From positions 186,001 through 250,000 of the forward strand of contig JADJPM010000001.1 of the NCBI GenBank assembly GCA_016713245.1: DNA of 64,000 nt. The letters run 5' to 3'. The notes under the pieces are model-generated. The model was not told the origin of the DNA. It saw only the letters and a program-made list of their open reading frames with translations, and made no database searches. A program made the translations under genes and the position numbers. Below are positions 33,744 through 42,034 of this stretch, piece by piece; positions within the stretch are counted from its first letter, which is position 1, and each line of letters opens with the position of its first letter. This DNA comes from Verrucomicrobiaceae bacterium (GTDB lineage Bacteria; Verrucomicrobiota; Verrucomicrobiia; Verrucomicrobiales; Verrucomicrobiaceae).

Positions 33744-34139
33744 ATGAATCCCAGCGCATCATCTACCGGTGACTACCTCCTCCTCTCACGCGGCCAGTGG
33801 GACAAGGCGTCCGACAAAGCCGACATCGAAGCTGCCATCGAGAAGTTTTACGCCTGGTATGAGGCGAACCTCGCCAAGGGACGCTTCAAGCCCGGTTCGC
33901 GTCTCACGATGGACGCGGCGCTCGTGACTCGCGAGGGCATCCGCACCGATGGCCCCTTCGCCGAGGGCAAGGAAGTCATCGGCGGCTACTGGATCATCGT
34001 CGCGGAGAGTCTCGCCGCCGCCTCGGCGCTCGCGGCGGAAAGCCCCGTGCTGGCGCATGGCATTTGCTATGAAATCCGCCCGTTGGAATCGGAACGCGGC
34101 TCCGCCTACCGCCACACGAACGAAACGCCCACCTCATGA
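33744..34139 (+). CDS. YciI (YCII/DGPF domain) family protein
   Basis: The 131-residue product has the YCII pattern: YLLLSRGQWDK, FYAWYEANLAKGRFKPGSRL, and the signature DGPFAEGKEVIGGYWII followed by ESPVLAHGICYEIRPLE. DGPF proteins are the characteristic partners of ECF42 sigma factors, and one is encoded downstream. The stop overlaps the next YciI start by 4 bp (ATGA), so the two paralogues are coupled. The role (possibly small-molecule sensing or a side reaction) is not established. Confidence 0.85.
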   Translation: MNPSASSTGDYLLLSRGQWDKASDKADIEAAIEKFYAWYEANLAKGRFKPGSRLTMDAALVTREGIRTDGPFAEGKEVIGGYWIIVAESLAAASALAAESPVLAHGICYEIRPLESERGSAYRHTNETPTS

Positions 34140-34534
34140 ATCCGAACACTCAACAAACCACCGGCGAGCACCTGCTCCTCATCCGCGGCACGCATTGGAA
34201 CAGCGGCCTCTCGCCCGCCGAGCTACAGCGCATCATGACCGAGTTTTACGGCTGGGTGGAGGGCCTGCAAAGCCTAGGCATCCTGCGTGGAGCCCAGCCG
34301 CTCATGGAGGAAGGCAAACTCGTCACCGGAGCACAAACCCTCGTCACTGACGGCGTCTTTGCCGAGTCGAAGGAAGCCATCGCAGGCTATTTCCTGCTCT
34401 CCGTCGCCTCCACGGATGAAGCCGTGAAACTCGCTCAGGCTTGCCCCATCCTCGCCCACGGCGCCCAGATTGAAGTGCGCCCCATCGCCGATCTTTGTCG
34501 TCCCATGGCGGATGTGAAAGCCATGGGGAAATGA
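34136..34534 (+). CDS. YciI family protein, second copy
   Basis: A 132-residue paralogue of the preceding gene: LLLIRGTHWNSGLSPAELQRIMTEFYGWVEG, split here as the usual start, then DGVFAESKEAIAGYFLL, where the DGPF motif has become DGVF. It is translationally coupled to its neighbour. The following SRPBCC and sigma genes are separated from it by an inserted four-helix-bundle gene. Confidence 0.83.
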   Translation: MNPNTQQTTGEHLLLIRGTHWNSGLSPAELQRIMTEFYGWVEGLQSLGILRGAQPLMEEGKLVTGAQTLVTDGVFAESKEAIAGYFLLSVASTDEAVKLAQACPILAHGAQIEVRPIADLCRPMADVKAMGK

Positions 34535-34573
34535 TTACTTGATTGCTGGTTTCTGACCTCAGATTTTAGATTT

Positions 34574-34951
34574 ATGGACGAACGAGCAAACCAACTTGAA
34601 GATCGATTGATTGACTTTGCGGTGCGGGTCATTGCAGTCGTGGAAGCATTGCCTGAGACCAAAGCGGGCAAACACATCGCAAGCCAACTTGTAAGGTCAG
34701 GCACGTCTCCTGCTCCAAACTATGGCGAGGCAAGAGCCGCCGAGTCGCGTGCTGATTTCATCCACAAGCTTAAAGTCGCGCTCAAAGAACTGAGAGAAAC
34801 TCTCATCTGGCTCAAAATCATTGAGCGTAAGCCTATGTTGCCCGCGAGCCGACTTGGCGACATTGCCAAAGAGTGCGACGAACTCATTTCCATCTTCGTG
34901 AAGAGCCTCAAGACGGCCTCGAAGCCTGAAATCAAAAATCAGAAATCGTAA
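34574..34951 (+). CDS. Four-helix bundle protein (23S rRNA intervening-sequence protein family), second copy
   Basis: The 125-residue product has normal length for the family and shares most of its core with the gene at 1994 (LEDRLIDFAVRVI, QLVRSGTSPAPNYGEAR, LKELRETLIWLKIIERKP). It sits between the second YciI gene and the soluble SRPBCC gene, in an otherwise compact operon. AT-rich flanks carry related TTTCTGA/TCAGATTTT-like words on either side (about 34548-34573 and 34927-34965). Base composition is lower in G+C than its neighbours. The function of free-standing copies is unknown. Confidence 0.85.
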   Translation: MDERANQLEDRLIDFAVRVIAVVEALPETKAGKHIASQLVRSGTSPAPNYGEARAAESRADFIHKLKVALKELRETLIWLKIIERKPMLPASRLGDIAKECDELISIFVKSLKTASKPEIKNQKS

Positions 34952-34977
34952 CTCATAAATCAATTAATCAGCTCCGT

Positions 34978-35430
34978 ATGAACACCCACACCATCCGACT
35001 CCATCGCGTGCTCAAAGCGAAGCCCGAGGTTGTTTACAAAGCCTTCCTCGATCCTGACGCGCTCGCTCGCTGGCTGCCGCCGAATGGTTTCCTGTGCAAA
35101 GTCTTCCAACTCGACGCCAAAGTCGGCGGCACCTTCAAGATGGCCTTCACGCAGTTCAGCAACGGCCACACACACTCCTTCGGCGGCGAGTTTCTCGAAC
35201 TCGTGCCAAACGAACTCATCCGCTACACCGATGTCTTCGACGATCCGAACCTGCCCGGCACCATCGAGGTCACCGTGAAGCTCAAAGCCGTCTCCAGCGG
35301 CACGGAGTTAAGCGTCACGCAGGCTGGCGTGCCCGCCGTGATCCCCGAGGAGATGTGCTACCTCGGCTGGCAGGAGTCACTGCTGCATCTCGCGATGCTT
35401 GTCGAAGGCGGACCGCCTGCGGAAGGATGA
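34978..35430 (+). CDS. SRPBCC family protein (AHSA1-like)
   Basis: The 150-residue soluble protein shows the START/Bet v1 opening TIRLHRVLKAKPEVVYKAFLDPDALARWLPP, then GGTFKMAF, GEFLELVPNELIRYTDVFDD and the C-terminal CYLGWQESLLHLAMLVE. It lacks the membrane helix of the SRPBCC protein at 33092. It ends five bases before the ECF42-type sigma start, so the two are very likely co-transcribed; AHSA1-like genes are common partners of ECF41/42 sigma factors. Confidence 0.83.
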   Translation: MNTHTIRLHRVLKAKPEVVYKAFLDPDALARWLPPNGFLCKVFQLDAKVGGTFKMAFTQFSNGHTHSFGGEFLELVPNELIRYTDVFDDPNLPGTIEVTVKLKAVSSGTELSVTQAGVPAVIPEEMCYLGWQESLLHLAMLVEGGPPAEG

Positions 35431-35434
35431 ATCC

Positions 35435-36694
35435 ATGAGCCAGCCCGGCGAACGCAGTCCCACTCTCGTGGCGGATGATCTCTTCCGCCGAGAAGGGGCG
35501 CGACTCGTGGCCTCGCTCGCCGCGCATCTCGGCACGCATCGGCTGCAACTCGCCGAAGACGTCGTGCAGGAGGCACTCGTGCGGGCGCTGCAAACTTGGC
35601 CCTATCGCGGCATTCCGGACAATCCCGCCGCATGGCTCACGCAGGCGGCGAAAAACCTCGCGCTCGATGCTTTGCGCCGCGAGCAGACCTGGCAGCGCAA
35701 AGAAGCCCAAATCACCGCCGAGCAGGAACGCTGGCTCACACGCGACGAGCCTCCCGATGATCAACTCCTGACCGATGACACGCTGCGCATGCTCTTCGTC
35801 TGCTTCCATCCGCAGCTCTCCATCGAGGCGCAGCTCGCGCTCGCTCTCCGCACGGTGTGTGGCTTGAGCCCCGCCGAAATCGGCGCAGCCTTTCTCACCA
35901 GCGAAGCTGCCATCGCCAAGCGTCTCGTGCGTGCCCGACAGCTCATTCGCGATCTGCGACTGCCTTTCGCCGTGCCCGATGCCAGCGAGCTGCCACAGCG
36001 ACTCGATGGCGTGCTCGCCGCGCTCTATTTGCTCTTCAACGAAGGCTACAAAGCCTCCTCCGGCGACCGAATCATCCGCGAAGAGCTTTGTCACGAAGCC
36101 ATCCGCCTCACGCGATTGCTCGGCGAGCATCCAACCACATCCCAGCCGACAACCAAAGCCCTTCTCTCGCTCATGTGCCTCAATGCGGCCCGCTTGCGTG
36201 CCCGCGTCAATCCTGCGGGTGAAATCGTGCGGCTGCAGCATCAGGATCGCAGCCATTGGGATGCGCGACTCATCCAAGAAGGCATCCTCGCCCTCGGCGC
36301 GGCCTCCACCGGCGAAGTGATCAGCCCCTACCATCTCGAAGCCGGCATCGCCGCCTGTCATTGCCTCGCGCCTGACGAAGCCAGCACGGACTGGACCCGC
36401 ATCCTCAGCCTCTACGACCAACTCCTGCTCCTCAAGCCCACGCCCATCGTCGCCATGAACCGCAGCGTGGCCCTCGCCCGCGTCCGCGGTCCACGAGAGG
36501 CGTTGGAAGCGCTCGAAAGCATCCCGAATCGCCACTCGCTCGAAGCGCAGCACCTTTACCACGCCATCCGCGCCAGCTTCATCGCCAAACTCGGCCACCC
36601 TGCCGAAGCCCGCGCCGCCTACCAACGCGCTGCCGATCTCGCCCCCTGCGATGCCGAACGCGACTTCCTGCAAAGCCAGGCTTCCGATTCCTGA
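35435..36694 (+). CDS. ECF42-type RNA polymerase sigma factor with C-terminal extension (DUF6596)
   Basis: The 419-residue product combines sigma regions 2 and 4 (QLAEDVVQEALVRALQTWPYRGIPDNPAAWLTQAAKNLALDALRR; LRTVCGLSPAEIGAAFLTSEAAIAKRLVRAR, given here as landmarks in pieces) with a long C-terminal domain. That domain starts PQRLDGVLAALYLLFNEGY and ends in TPR-like helices (AIRASFIAKLGHPAEARAAY). This is the ECF42 layout, in which the extension replaces an anti-sigma factor. Neighbouring YciI/DGPF, PhnB and SRPBCC genes are the expected ECF42 context. The ATG at 35435 is chosen because homology starts there and it follows the preceding stop by four bases. Confidence 0.88.
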   Translation: MSQPGERSPTLVADDLFRREGARLVASLAAHLGTHRLQLAEDVVQEALVRALQTWPYRGIPDNPAAWLTQAAKNLALDALRREQTWQRKEAQITAEQERWLTRDEPPDDQLLTDDTLRMLFVCFHPQLSIEAQLALALRTVCGLSPAEIGAAFLTSEAAIAKRLVRARQLIRDLRLPFAVPDASELPQRLDGVLAALYLLFNEGYKASSGDRIIREELCHEAIRLTRLLGEHPTTSQPTTKALLSLMCLNAARLRARVNPAGEIVRLQHQDRSHWDARLIQEGILALGAASTGEVISPYHLEAGIAACHCLAPDEASTDWTRILSLYDQLLLLKPTPIVAMNRSVALARVRGPREALEALESIPNRHSLEAQHLYHAIRASFIAKLGHPAEARAAYQRAADLAPCDAERDFLQSQASDS

Positions 36695-36695
36695 G

Positions 36696-36770
36696 GTTGG
36701 AGTCTAGGCTTTAGCCGATCTTTGACCTGACGAGCCTCCCCAAGTCATCGGCTGAAGCCTAGACTCCAAC
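36696..36770. repeat. REP palindrome 4
   Basis: Arms at 36696-36718 and 36748-36770, one mismatch (GCTGAAGCC for GCTAAAGCC). It begins two bases after the sigma-factor stop codon. Confidence 0.92.
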
Positions 36771-36825
36771 TCACCCCATAGCGCGTCATTTGCCACGAAG
36801 CAGGAAAGCGCCTTCGAATCGCGAC

Positions 36826-36899
36826 GTTGGAGTGCAGGCTTTAGCCGATCTTTGGCCTCTCGAATCACCCCAACCGTCGGCTAAAGCCTAGACTCCAAC
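36826..36899. repeat. REP palindrome 5
   Basis: Arms at 36826-36848 (GTTGGAGTGCAGGCTTTAGC...) and 36877-36899 with two mismatches. It lies 15 bp upstream of the RAYT start codon; with REP 6 it brackets that gene. Confidence 0.92.
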
Positions 36900-36914
36900 T
36901 CACCACTACGACCC

Positions 36915-37520
36915 ATGTATCGCTGGCGAAAACTCAATGAGGAAGAGCGTGCGAGAACTCTCGCTTGGCGTCGGCAATTGAAGCGGCCGCCGCACAGTCC
37001 ACCTCACCTCGACAGTGGTCAGCGCCACTACTTGATCACCGCCGCGTGCTATGAGCATCGTGCGCACATCGGCCATACGGCCGAGCGCCTGAGTGCGTTC
37101 ACCGTGGAGTTGCTGGACGCACTTCAGGAGCACAGCCGTGGCATCGCCGCCTGGGTGGTGCTGCCGAACCACTACCACGCGCTCGTTTGCACCTCGGAAG
37201 TCAGCATGCTTCTCAAGCGAATCGGCCGGCTTCACGGTCGCTGCTCGTTTGAGTGGAACGGAGAGGAAAGCACCCGCGGACGCCAAGTCTGGTGCAATGC
37301 GGTGGAGACCGCGATGAAAAGCACGGACCACTACCACGCCACGGTGAATTACATCCATCACAACCCGGTGAAGCACGGCTACGTGGAGAAATGGAATGAC
37401 TGGCCGTGGTCCAGCGCATCCGATTTTCTCGCCGAGACCCAGCGCGACGAAGCCGAGCGCCTGTGGAAGACCTACCCCATCGACCACTACGGCTCCGGCT
37501 GGGACGATCCCGGAATGTGA
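36915..37520 (+). CDS. REP-associated tyrosine transposase (RAYT, Y1/HUH type)
   Basis: The 201-residue protein belongs to the Transposase_17/IS200-like Y1 family. The HUH metal motif is WVVLPNHYHALV (His at about 86 and 88) and the nucleophilic Tyr is in VNYIHHNPVKHGYV (about 146). The C-terminus (WPWSSASDFL) is typical. RAYTs are single-copy, vertically kept relatives of transposases that recognise and cut REP hairpins. REP 5 ends 15 bp before this gene and REP 6 starts 15 bp after it, the classic REPtron layout, and four more REPs of the same type lie within 6 kb. It probably drives dispersal of this REP family. Confidence 0.88.
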   Translation: MYRWRKLNEEERARTLAWRRQLKRPPHSPPHLDSGQRHYLITAACYEHRAHIGHTAERLSAFTVELLDALQEHSRGIAAWVVLPNHYHALVCTSEVSMLLKRIGRLHGRCSFEWNGEESTRGRQVWCNAVETAMKSTDHYHATVNYIHHNPVKHGYVEKWNDWPWSSASDFLAETQRDEAERLWKTYPIDHYGSGWDDPGM

Positions 37521-37534
37521 GCCCGAATTCAGCC

Positions 37535-37609
37535 GTTGGAGTCTAGGCTTTAGCCGATCAATGACCTCACGCACCTTCCCAAACCCTCGGCTAAAGCCTA
37601 GACTCCAAC
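37535..37609. repeat. REP palindrome 6
   Basis: Perfect 23-bp arms at 37535-37557 (GTTGGAGTCTAGGCTTTAGC...) and 37587-37609. It lies between the RAYT stop and the next gene's start codon, which follows 8 bp later. Confidence 0.92.
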
Positions 37610-37616
37610 TCGCCCA

Positions 37617-39200
37617 ATGAAGCGTCGCCATTTCCTTCACGCCCTCGCCGCCACGCCGCTGCTGGCGGCGGAGGCACCTCGCAAGGCGCCGTTTCGGATG
37701 ATCTACAGCAACGACCTCACGAACATCACCTCCTGCGTGAGCCCGTTTCATGCCGCACGCGAACCGTTTCGGCCGGAGATGCTCGATGCCACGGTCGATG
37801 AGGTCGCGGGCTTGGTGGATGCGCACTTTCTCCAGCCTGGACTCGGCGTGGTGCCCATGTGGCCGAGCGAGGTCATCGATCTGAAGGAACACTTCGCATG
37901 GATCAAACAGCGCTACGGGCAGAAGCCGGATTCGTTCAGCCAGTTCGTGCTCAACGGCGGCGACATCGTGCAGCGCTTCATCGACCGCTGTCGCGCCAAA
38001 GGTCAGGCAGCCTTCATCTCGCTGCGCATGAACGACGCGCATCACAAAGAGTTTGTCGATCCCAAGCCCGGCGACAAACCGGGCAGCAGCATCGGCATGA
38101 GCGTCACACGCTGGTATGCCGAGCATCCCGAGCATCGCATCAAACCCGGCTCGTTGCGCGGCGCGGACCTCGTTTTGAACTGGGCGGAGCCCGAAGTGCG
38201 GGCACAGAAGCTCGCCATGCTCCGCGAACTCATCGACAACTACGACCTCGACGGCCTCGAACTCGATTTCCTGCGCTTCTACAGCTACTTCCGCCCCGAA
38301 ACGCCCATCGAGCAACGCCGCGTCATCATGACGAACTTCGTTCAAGAGGTGCGAAAGCTCCTCGGACCGAAAAAATGGCTCTGCGCCCGTGTGCCGTGCT
38401 ATTTGACTGCTTTGGACGAACTCGGCCTCGACTTGAAATCCCTCGTCGCCACCGGTCTCGATATGGTGAATGCCTCCGCGCACTACTTCACCACCCAGCA
38501 GCACGATCTTGCCGCTATTCGCCGAATGACGACTGGTGCGACGCTCTACTTCGAACTCTGCCACACGATCTGGAAAGGCGACAAAGTGCAGGCCGGCTAT
38601 GACGTCTTCCCCTTCCGCCGTGCGACTCGCGAGCACCTGCACACCAGCGCTCATCTCGCCTATGCCCGCGGTGCCGATGGCATCAGCCTCTTCAACTTTG
38701 CCTACTACCGCCAGCATGGTCAGGGAGAAGGTCGCGGCCTTTTCGGGGAGCCGCCATTTGAGGCACTGAAGGCACTGCAAGAGCCTCAAGCACTCGCCAA
38801 AGAACCTCAGCACTGGTTCATCGCGAGCAGTTGGCGCTCCCCCGGTGCCAAACCGCTCTCCGTGCCGAGAAAGCTGGAGCTGAACAAGCCTGCGAAGTTC
38901 AACTTCGATCTCGCGTCGCCTCACGGTGATGCGCGAGTGAGGATTCAGACTGAATTGACCGGACTCACTGAATTGAGAGCTCAGTTCAATGGCGAAGCCC
39001 TCTCACTGACGGATGACGTCTCCGAGCCCTTTGCGGTGCCTTATCCTTCCATGCTCGGGAAACCCGAGGAAATGCACGCCTGGCTGATTCCGGCCGAATG
39101 GCTCCGCGAAGGCAAAAATAGCCTCGAAGTCACGCAAACTCGCGGAGAGCCGGTGACGGTGTGGTTCGTTGATCTGGCATGTCCAGCGTCCGAACCCTGA
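37617..39200 (+). CDS. Exported glycosidase-like (TIM-barrel) protein
   Basis: The 527-residue product begins with a twin-arginine-like leader (KRRHFLHALAATPLLAAEA). Segments such as DNYDLDGLELDFLRFYSYF and ARGADGISLFNFAYY have the look of barrel strands with acidic residues, as in glycoside hydrolase-like families. The last ~110 residues form a beta-rich domain (LELNKPAKFNFDL). It overlaps the following FAD-dependent oxidoreductase gene by 22 bp, so the two are co-expressed. I do not recognise a specific family with certainty; polysaccharide hydrolysis is inferred from fold-like features and context. Confidence 0.55.
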   Translation: MKRRHFLHALAATPLLAAEAPRKAPFRMIYSNDLTNITSCVSPFHAAREPFRPEMLDATVDEVAGLVDAHFLQPGLGVVPMWPSEVIDLKEHFAWIKQRYGQKPDSFSQFVLNGGDIVQRFIDRCRAKGQAAFISLRMNDAHHKEFVDPKPGDKPGSSIGMSVTRWYAEHPEHRIKPGSLRGADLVLNWAEPEVRAQKLAMLRELIDNYDLDGLELDFLRFYSYFRPETPIEQRRVIMTNFVQEVRKLLGPKKWLCARVPCYLTALDELGLDLKSLVATGLDMVNASAHYFTTQQHDLAAIRRMTTGATLYFELCHTIWKGDKVQAGYDVFPFRRATREHLHTSAHLAYARGADGISLFNFAYYRQHGQGEGRGLFGEPPFEALKALQEPQALAKEPQHWFIASSWRSPGAKPLSVPRKLELNKPAKFNFDLASPHGDARVRIQTELTGLTELRAQFNGEALSLTDDVSEPFAVPYPSMLGKPEEMHAWLIPAEWLREGKNSLEVTQTRGEPVTVWFVDLACPASEP

Positions 39201-41278
39201 TTTTCTTCTTTTTGACCACCTTTGCCTCGGCGGAGACCATCCAGACGGATTTGCTCATCGTCGGTGGCACGGAGTCGGGTTGGGCGGCGGCGATTCAGGC
39301 GGCGCGGATGGGTTTGAAGTCGATCACGGTCGTGCATGATGGGCCGTGGCTGGGCGGGCAATACACGGAGCAGGGGCTCGTGTGCGTGGACGAGAGCAAA
39401 GGCACGGGCGAGGTCGGCTGGGGGCCGAGTTGGCATCCGATGAAGCGTTCGTTTCATCGCTTCGGGCTCTTCAAGGAGTTGATGGATCGCATTGAGGCCT
39501 TCAACACAAAGAAATACGGCTCGCCGATGCCGGGGAAGCCGATGCATGGGCCCACGACGTTCCGTCCTGCGGAGGCGGAGGCGATTTTTCGCGAGATGCT
39601 ACAGCCTTTCCTCAGCAGCGGTCAGGTGACGTTGAAGTTGAATCACATTCCTGTCACGGCGTTGAAGTCGGGCAACCAAGTCACCGGCATGACGTTTCGC
39701 TCGGACAAAGGCGACACGTTGGAGGTGAAGGCCGCGCTTACCATCGACGCGAGTGATTGGGGCGATGTCGTGCAGCTTAGCGGCACCGAGTTCGAGGTCG
39801 GCCCTGATCCGAAGTCGCGCTATGGCGAGCCGCATGCTCAGGAGGATGTTTCCAAGAATCCGCCGAATGAGATGAATCCGCTGACGTGGGCGCTCATTGT
39901 CGAGGAAAGTGAAAGCGACACGCCGATCCCCGCGCCGCTGCATTACGATGAGCGGCGTTATTTGCGCAGCACGTCGTTGGGACGAAAAGAGGCGGTGAAG
40001 TTGAAGTGGGATCATCCGGTGAAGATCGGCAACAACTCGCCGTGGCCTGCGAAGGGCACGGAAGGCAAACGCCAGGGCACAATTCTGAGCATGCGCCGCA
40101 TCGTCGAGGGCTCGACGAGCCGCGATGGCATCACCTCGGCGCTCATTTGCTACGCGAATGGTCAGGATTACCCGCTGGAGCGTCTGCCGCGGCCTGTGTG
40201 CGAGGCACTGGAGTCCACGGAGCGCGGTGCGTCGATGAAGAACCTCGTTTTGATGAGCCGTGAGCAGCGCCAGATCGTGTTCGAGGACTGCAAGGCGCAC
40301 TCGCTGGGCCTGCTGCATCATTTGCAGACGACCGTGCATGATCGTGCGCCGGATAAAACGAACAGCCTGCGTCATTACCACCTCAGCAGCGAGTTTGGCA
40401 CGCCGGACCGCCTGCCGATGAAGCCCTACATCCGCGAGAGCCTGCGGCTGAAGGCGCTCTACATGATGCGCGAGCAGGACAGCTTCATGGGCCAGAGCGA
40501 CAAGTCCGCAAAGGAAACCTTTGCCACGGCGATGTATCCCGATGGCGTCTTTGCGTGGCAGTTTCACTACGACTTCCACGACACCGGCCGCGCCTATTTA
40601 AAGAGCGAGGGCGACTCCGGCCCATGGACGCACTACGGCAAGCCTGGGCGCGACATCCACTACCTCAGCGAGCGAAGCGTCTTCCCGCTCCGCAGTCTCA
40701 TCCCGGTGAAGATGGACGGTCTCATCGGTGCGCAGGGCAATGTGGGCTTCAGCAGCATCGTGAGCAGCGCCGTGCGACTGCACGATCATCGCGCGCACAT
40801 CGGTCAGGCTGCGGGTGCGCTTGCTGTGCTCGCTTTGAAGCATCAAAAGCAGCCCCGCGATCTCGCGTGGAGCCGCACGCACCTCGAAGAAATCCAGCAC
40901 GCCCTCTGCGGCGGCACCGAGGGCACTCCGATGCTCCTCTGGCCCTGGCGTGACCTTCCCGCCGATCACGCCGCGTTTGTCGCGATCAATCGCCTGAGTG
41001 CTCGCGGCCTCATTCCCGCCGCGAGAGATGAAGTGGACTTCCAACCCGATGCTCCGGCGGCTTCTGAATGGCAAAAAGCCCTTTTGAGCCGTTGCGGCCT
41101 CGACATGCCCGTGGACGAAAAAATCACGCGAGGCCAGTTCGCGGCTCTCATCTGGCAAAAGCTCGAAAAAGTGCCGTTTCAGCCGTGGGTCCGCTTGAAG
41201 CCCGATGATGCCGATGGGGATGGCGTTCCCGATCTGAATGATCCGAAGCCCTTTGGTGCGTTGGAACCGCAGTTTTAG
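39179..41278 (+). CDS. Secreted FAD-dependent oxidoreductase
   Basis: A signal peptide (LIFFFLTTFASAE) precedes a dinucleotide-binding start, TDLLIVGGTESGWAAAIQAARMG, read as the GxGxxG-like FAD site (variant GGTESG). WLGGQYTEQGL follows, typical of the FAD_oxidored family (PF12831). TIDASDWGDVVQLSG and the late GNVGFSSIVSSAVR support the flavin fold. The ~700-residue protein ends with a DADGDGVPDLNDPKPFG calcium-binding thrombospondin type 3-like motif. Secreted flavin oxidoreductases of this type accompany glycan catabolism in PVC bacteria. It is coupled to the upstream glycosidase-like gene. Confidence 0.8.
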   Translation: MSSVRTLIFFFLTTFASAETIQTDLLIVGGTESGWAAAIQAARMGLKSITVVHDGPWLGGQYTEQGLVCVDESKGTGEVGWGPSWHPMKRSFHRFGLFKELMDRIEAFNTKKYGSPMPGKPMHGPTTFRPAEAEAIFREMLQPFLSSGQVTLKLNHIPVTALKSGNQVTGMTFRSDKGDTLEVKAALTIDASDWGDVVQLSGTEFEVGPDPKSRYGEPHAQEDVSKNPPNEMNPLTWALIVEESESDTPIPAPLHYDERRYLRSTSLGRKEAVKLKWDHPVKIGNNSPWPAKGTEGKRQGTILSMRRIVEGSTSRDGITSALICYANGQDYPLERLPRPVCEALESTERGASMKNLVLMSREQRQIVFEDCKAHSLGLLHHLQTTVHDRAPDKTNSLRHYHLSSEFGTPDRLPMKPYIRESLRLKALYMMREQDSFMGQSDKSAKETFATAMYPDGVFAWQFHYDFHDTGRAYLKSEGDSGPWTHYGKPGRDIHYLSERSVFPLRSLIPVKMDGLIGAQGNVGFSSIVSSAVRLHDHRAHIGQAAGALAVLALKHQKQPRDLAWSRTHLEEIQHALCGGTEGTPMLLWPWRDLPADHAAFVAINRLSARGLIPAARDEVDFQPDAPAASEWQKALLSRCGLDMPVDEKITRGQFAALIWQKLEKVPFQPWVRLKPDDADGDGVPDLNDPKPFGALEPQF

Positions 41279-41323
41279 ACAATTGAGTGTCGCAGGCAGT
41301 CGAATGATGAGCACTAAATCGAA

Positions 41324-41956
41324 ATGAAAACAGTCTGGCCATTTAGTGAAGCTGCCAACACCGCGACATTTGTGTCCAAGCATCTCTTTTCAGGCGATCC
41401 TATCTGCTACGCCTACCATGATTGGCACGATTGCTCGTGGCAGTTCTTACCCAACAGGGTCACCCAACAATCCGATGCAATGTTGGTGTGTTTAGAGGAA
41501 GTTTATAAACTCGACACCTCCATCGGTGAACTGGCTGATTTGCCCCCTGGCTGGATGGCGAAACGAGAGGGGCCTACTTTACCGTGGTCACGTGCAAAGA
41601 ATCATCCTTATCCAGTCTTTGCCGATCATGGCTTCTATCTGGATGATGCGACAGAATACGAACGCCTCTACCCTGACATCTACCAGATCCCCAACGAGGA
41701 AGATCGGAAAAATTTGAGAGTGGGCGATTTGGTAAAGCTGATTTTCCGTTTCGCGGACGAATGGTCACCCAGAAAGGACAATGAATGTGAAAGAATGTGG
41801 GTGGAGGTGCTCGCCGCGGATGAAGAAGAACTGAACTACCAAGGGAAGTTGCTCAACACACCACGCCTACATTCAGCGATTGGTGAAGGTCACGAACTAT
41901 GGTTTCACCCCATTCATGTCTTTGCCTTTGAACGAGCAGAGGATCAGCTCGCCTAA
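41324..41956 (+). CDS. DUF2185/DUF2314-like protein (Imm33-related)
   Basis: The 210-residue protein opens with a DUF2185-like segment: ICYAYHDWHDCSWQFLPN, ELADLPPGWMAKREG and WSRA. It ends with a DUF2314-like segment, LRVGDLVKLIFRFAD and ERMWVEVLAADEEEL. Related domains occur as immunity proteins and in house-keeping paralogues. No toxin gene is adjacent. Base composition is visibly lower in G+C than flanking genes, suggesting transfer. No signal peptide. The function is unassigned. Confidence 0.6.
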   Translation: MKTVWPFSEAANTATFVSKHLFSGDPICYAYHDWHDCSWQFLPNRVTQQSDAMLVCLEEVYKLDTSIGELADLPPGWMAKREGPTLPWSRAKNHPYPVFADHGFYLDDATEYERLYPDIYQIPNEEDRKNLRVGDLVKLIFRFADEWSPRKDNECERMWVEVLAADEEELNYQGKLLNTPRLHSAIGEGHELWFHPIHVFAFERAEDQLA

Positions 41957-42034
41957 CTACTGCACTCCAACCCGACCAAACTCACGATGGTGCGCCGCAA
42001 GTTGCCCATGCGTCTGCCGTTCACAGGGGCAACC

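Noticed and set aside
35315..36673. Minus-strand open frame of 452 codons opposite the ECF42 sigma factor
   Set aside because: The sigma factor on the plus strand has conserved regions 2 and 4; the antisense product has none.
31476..37609. Repeated palindromes considered as a CRISPR array
   Set aside because: Spacing is irregular (hundreds of bases to kilobases), whole genes lie between copies, and there are no cas genes.
36906..38924. Long open frame (672 codons) on the minus strand across the RAYT and glycosidase-like genes
   Set aside because: It is antisense to two recognisable genes and two REPs. Long antisense frames are expected at this G+C, and its translation shows no family motif.
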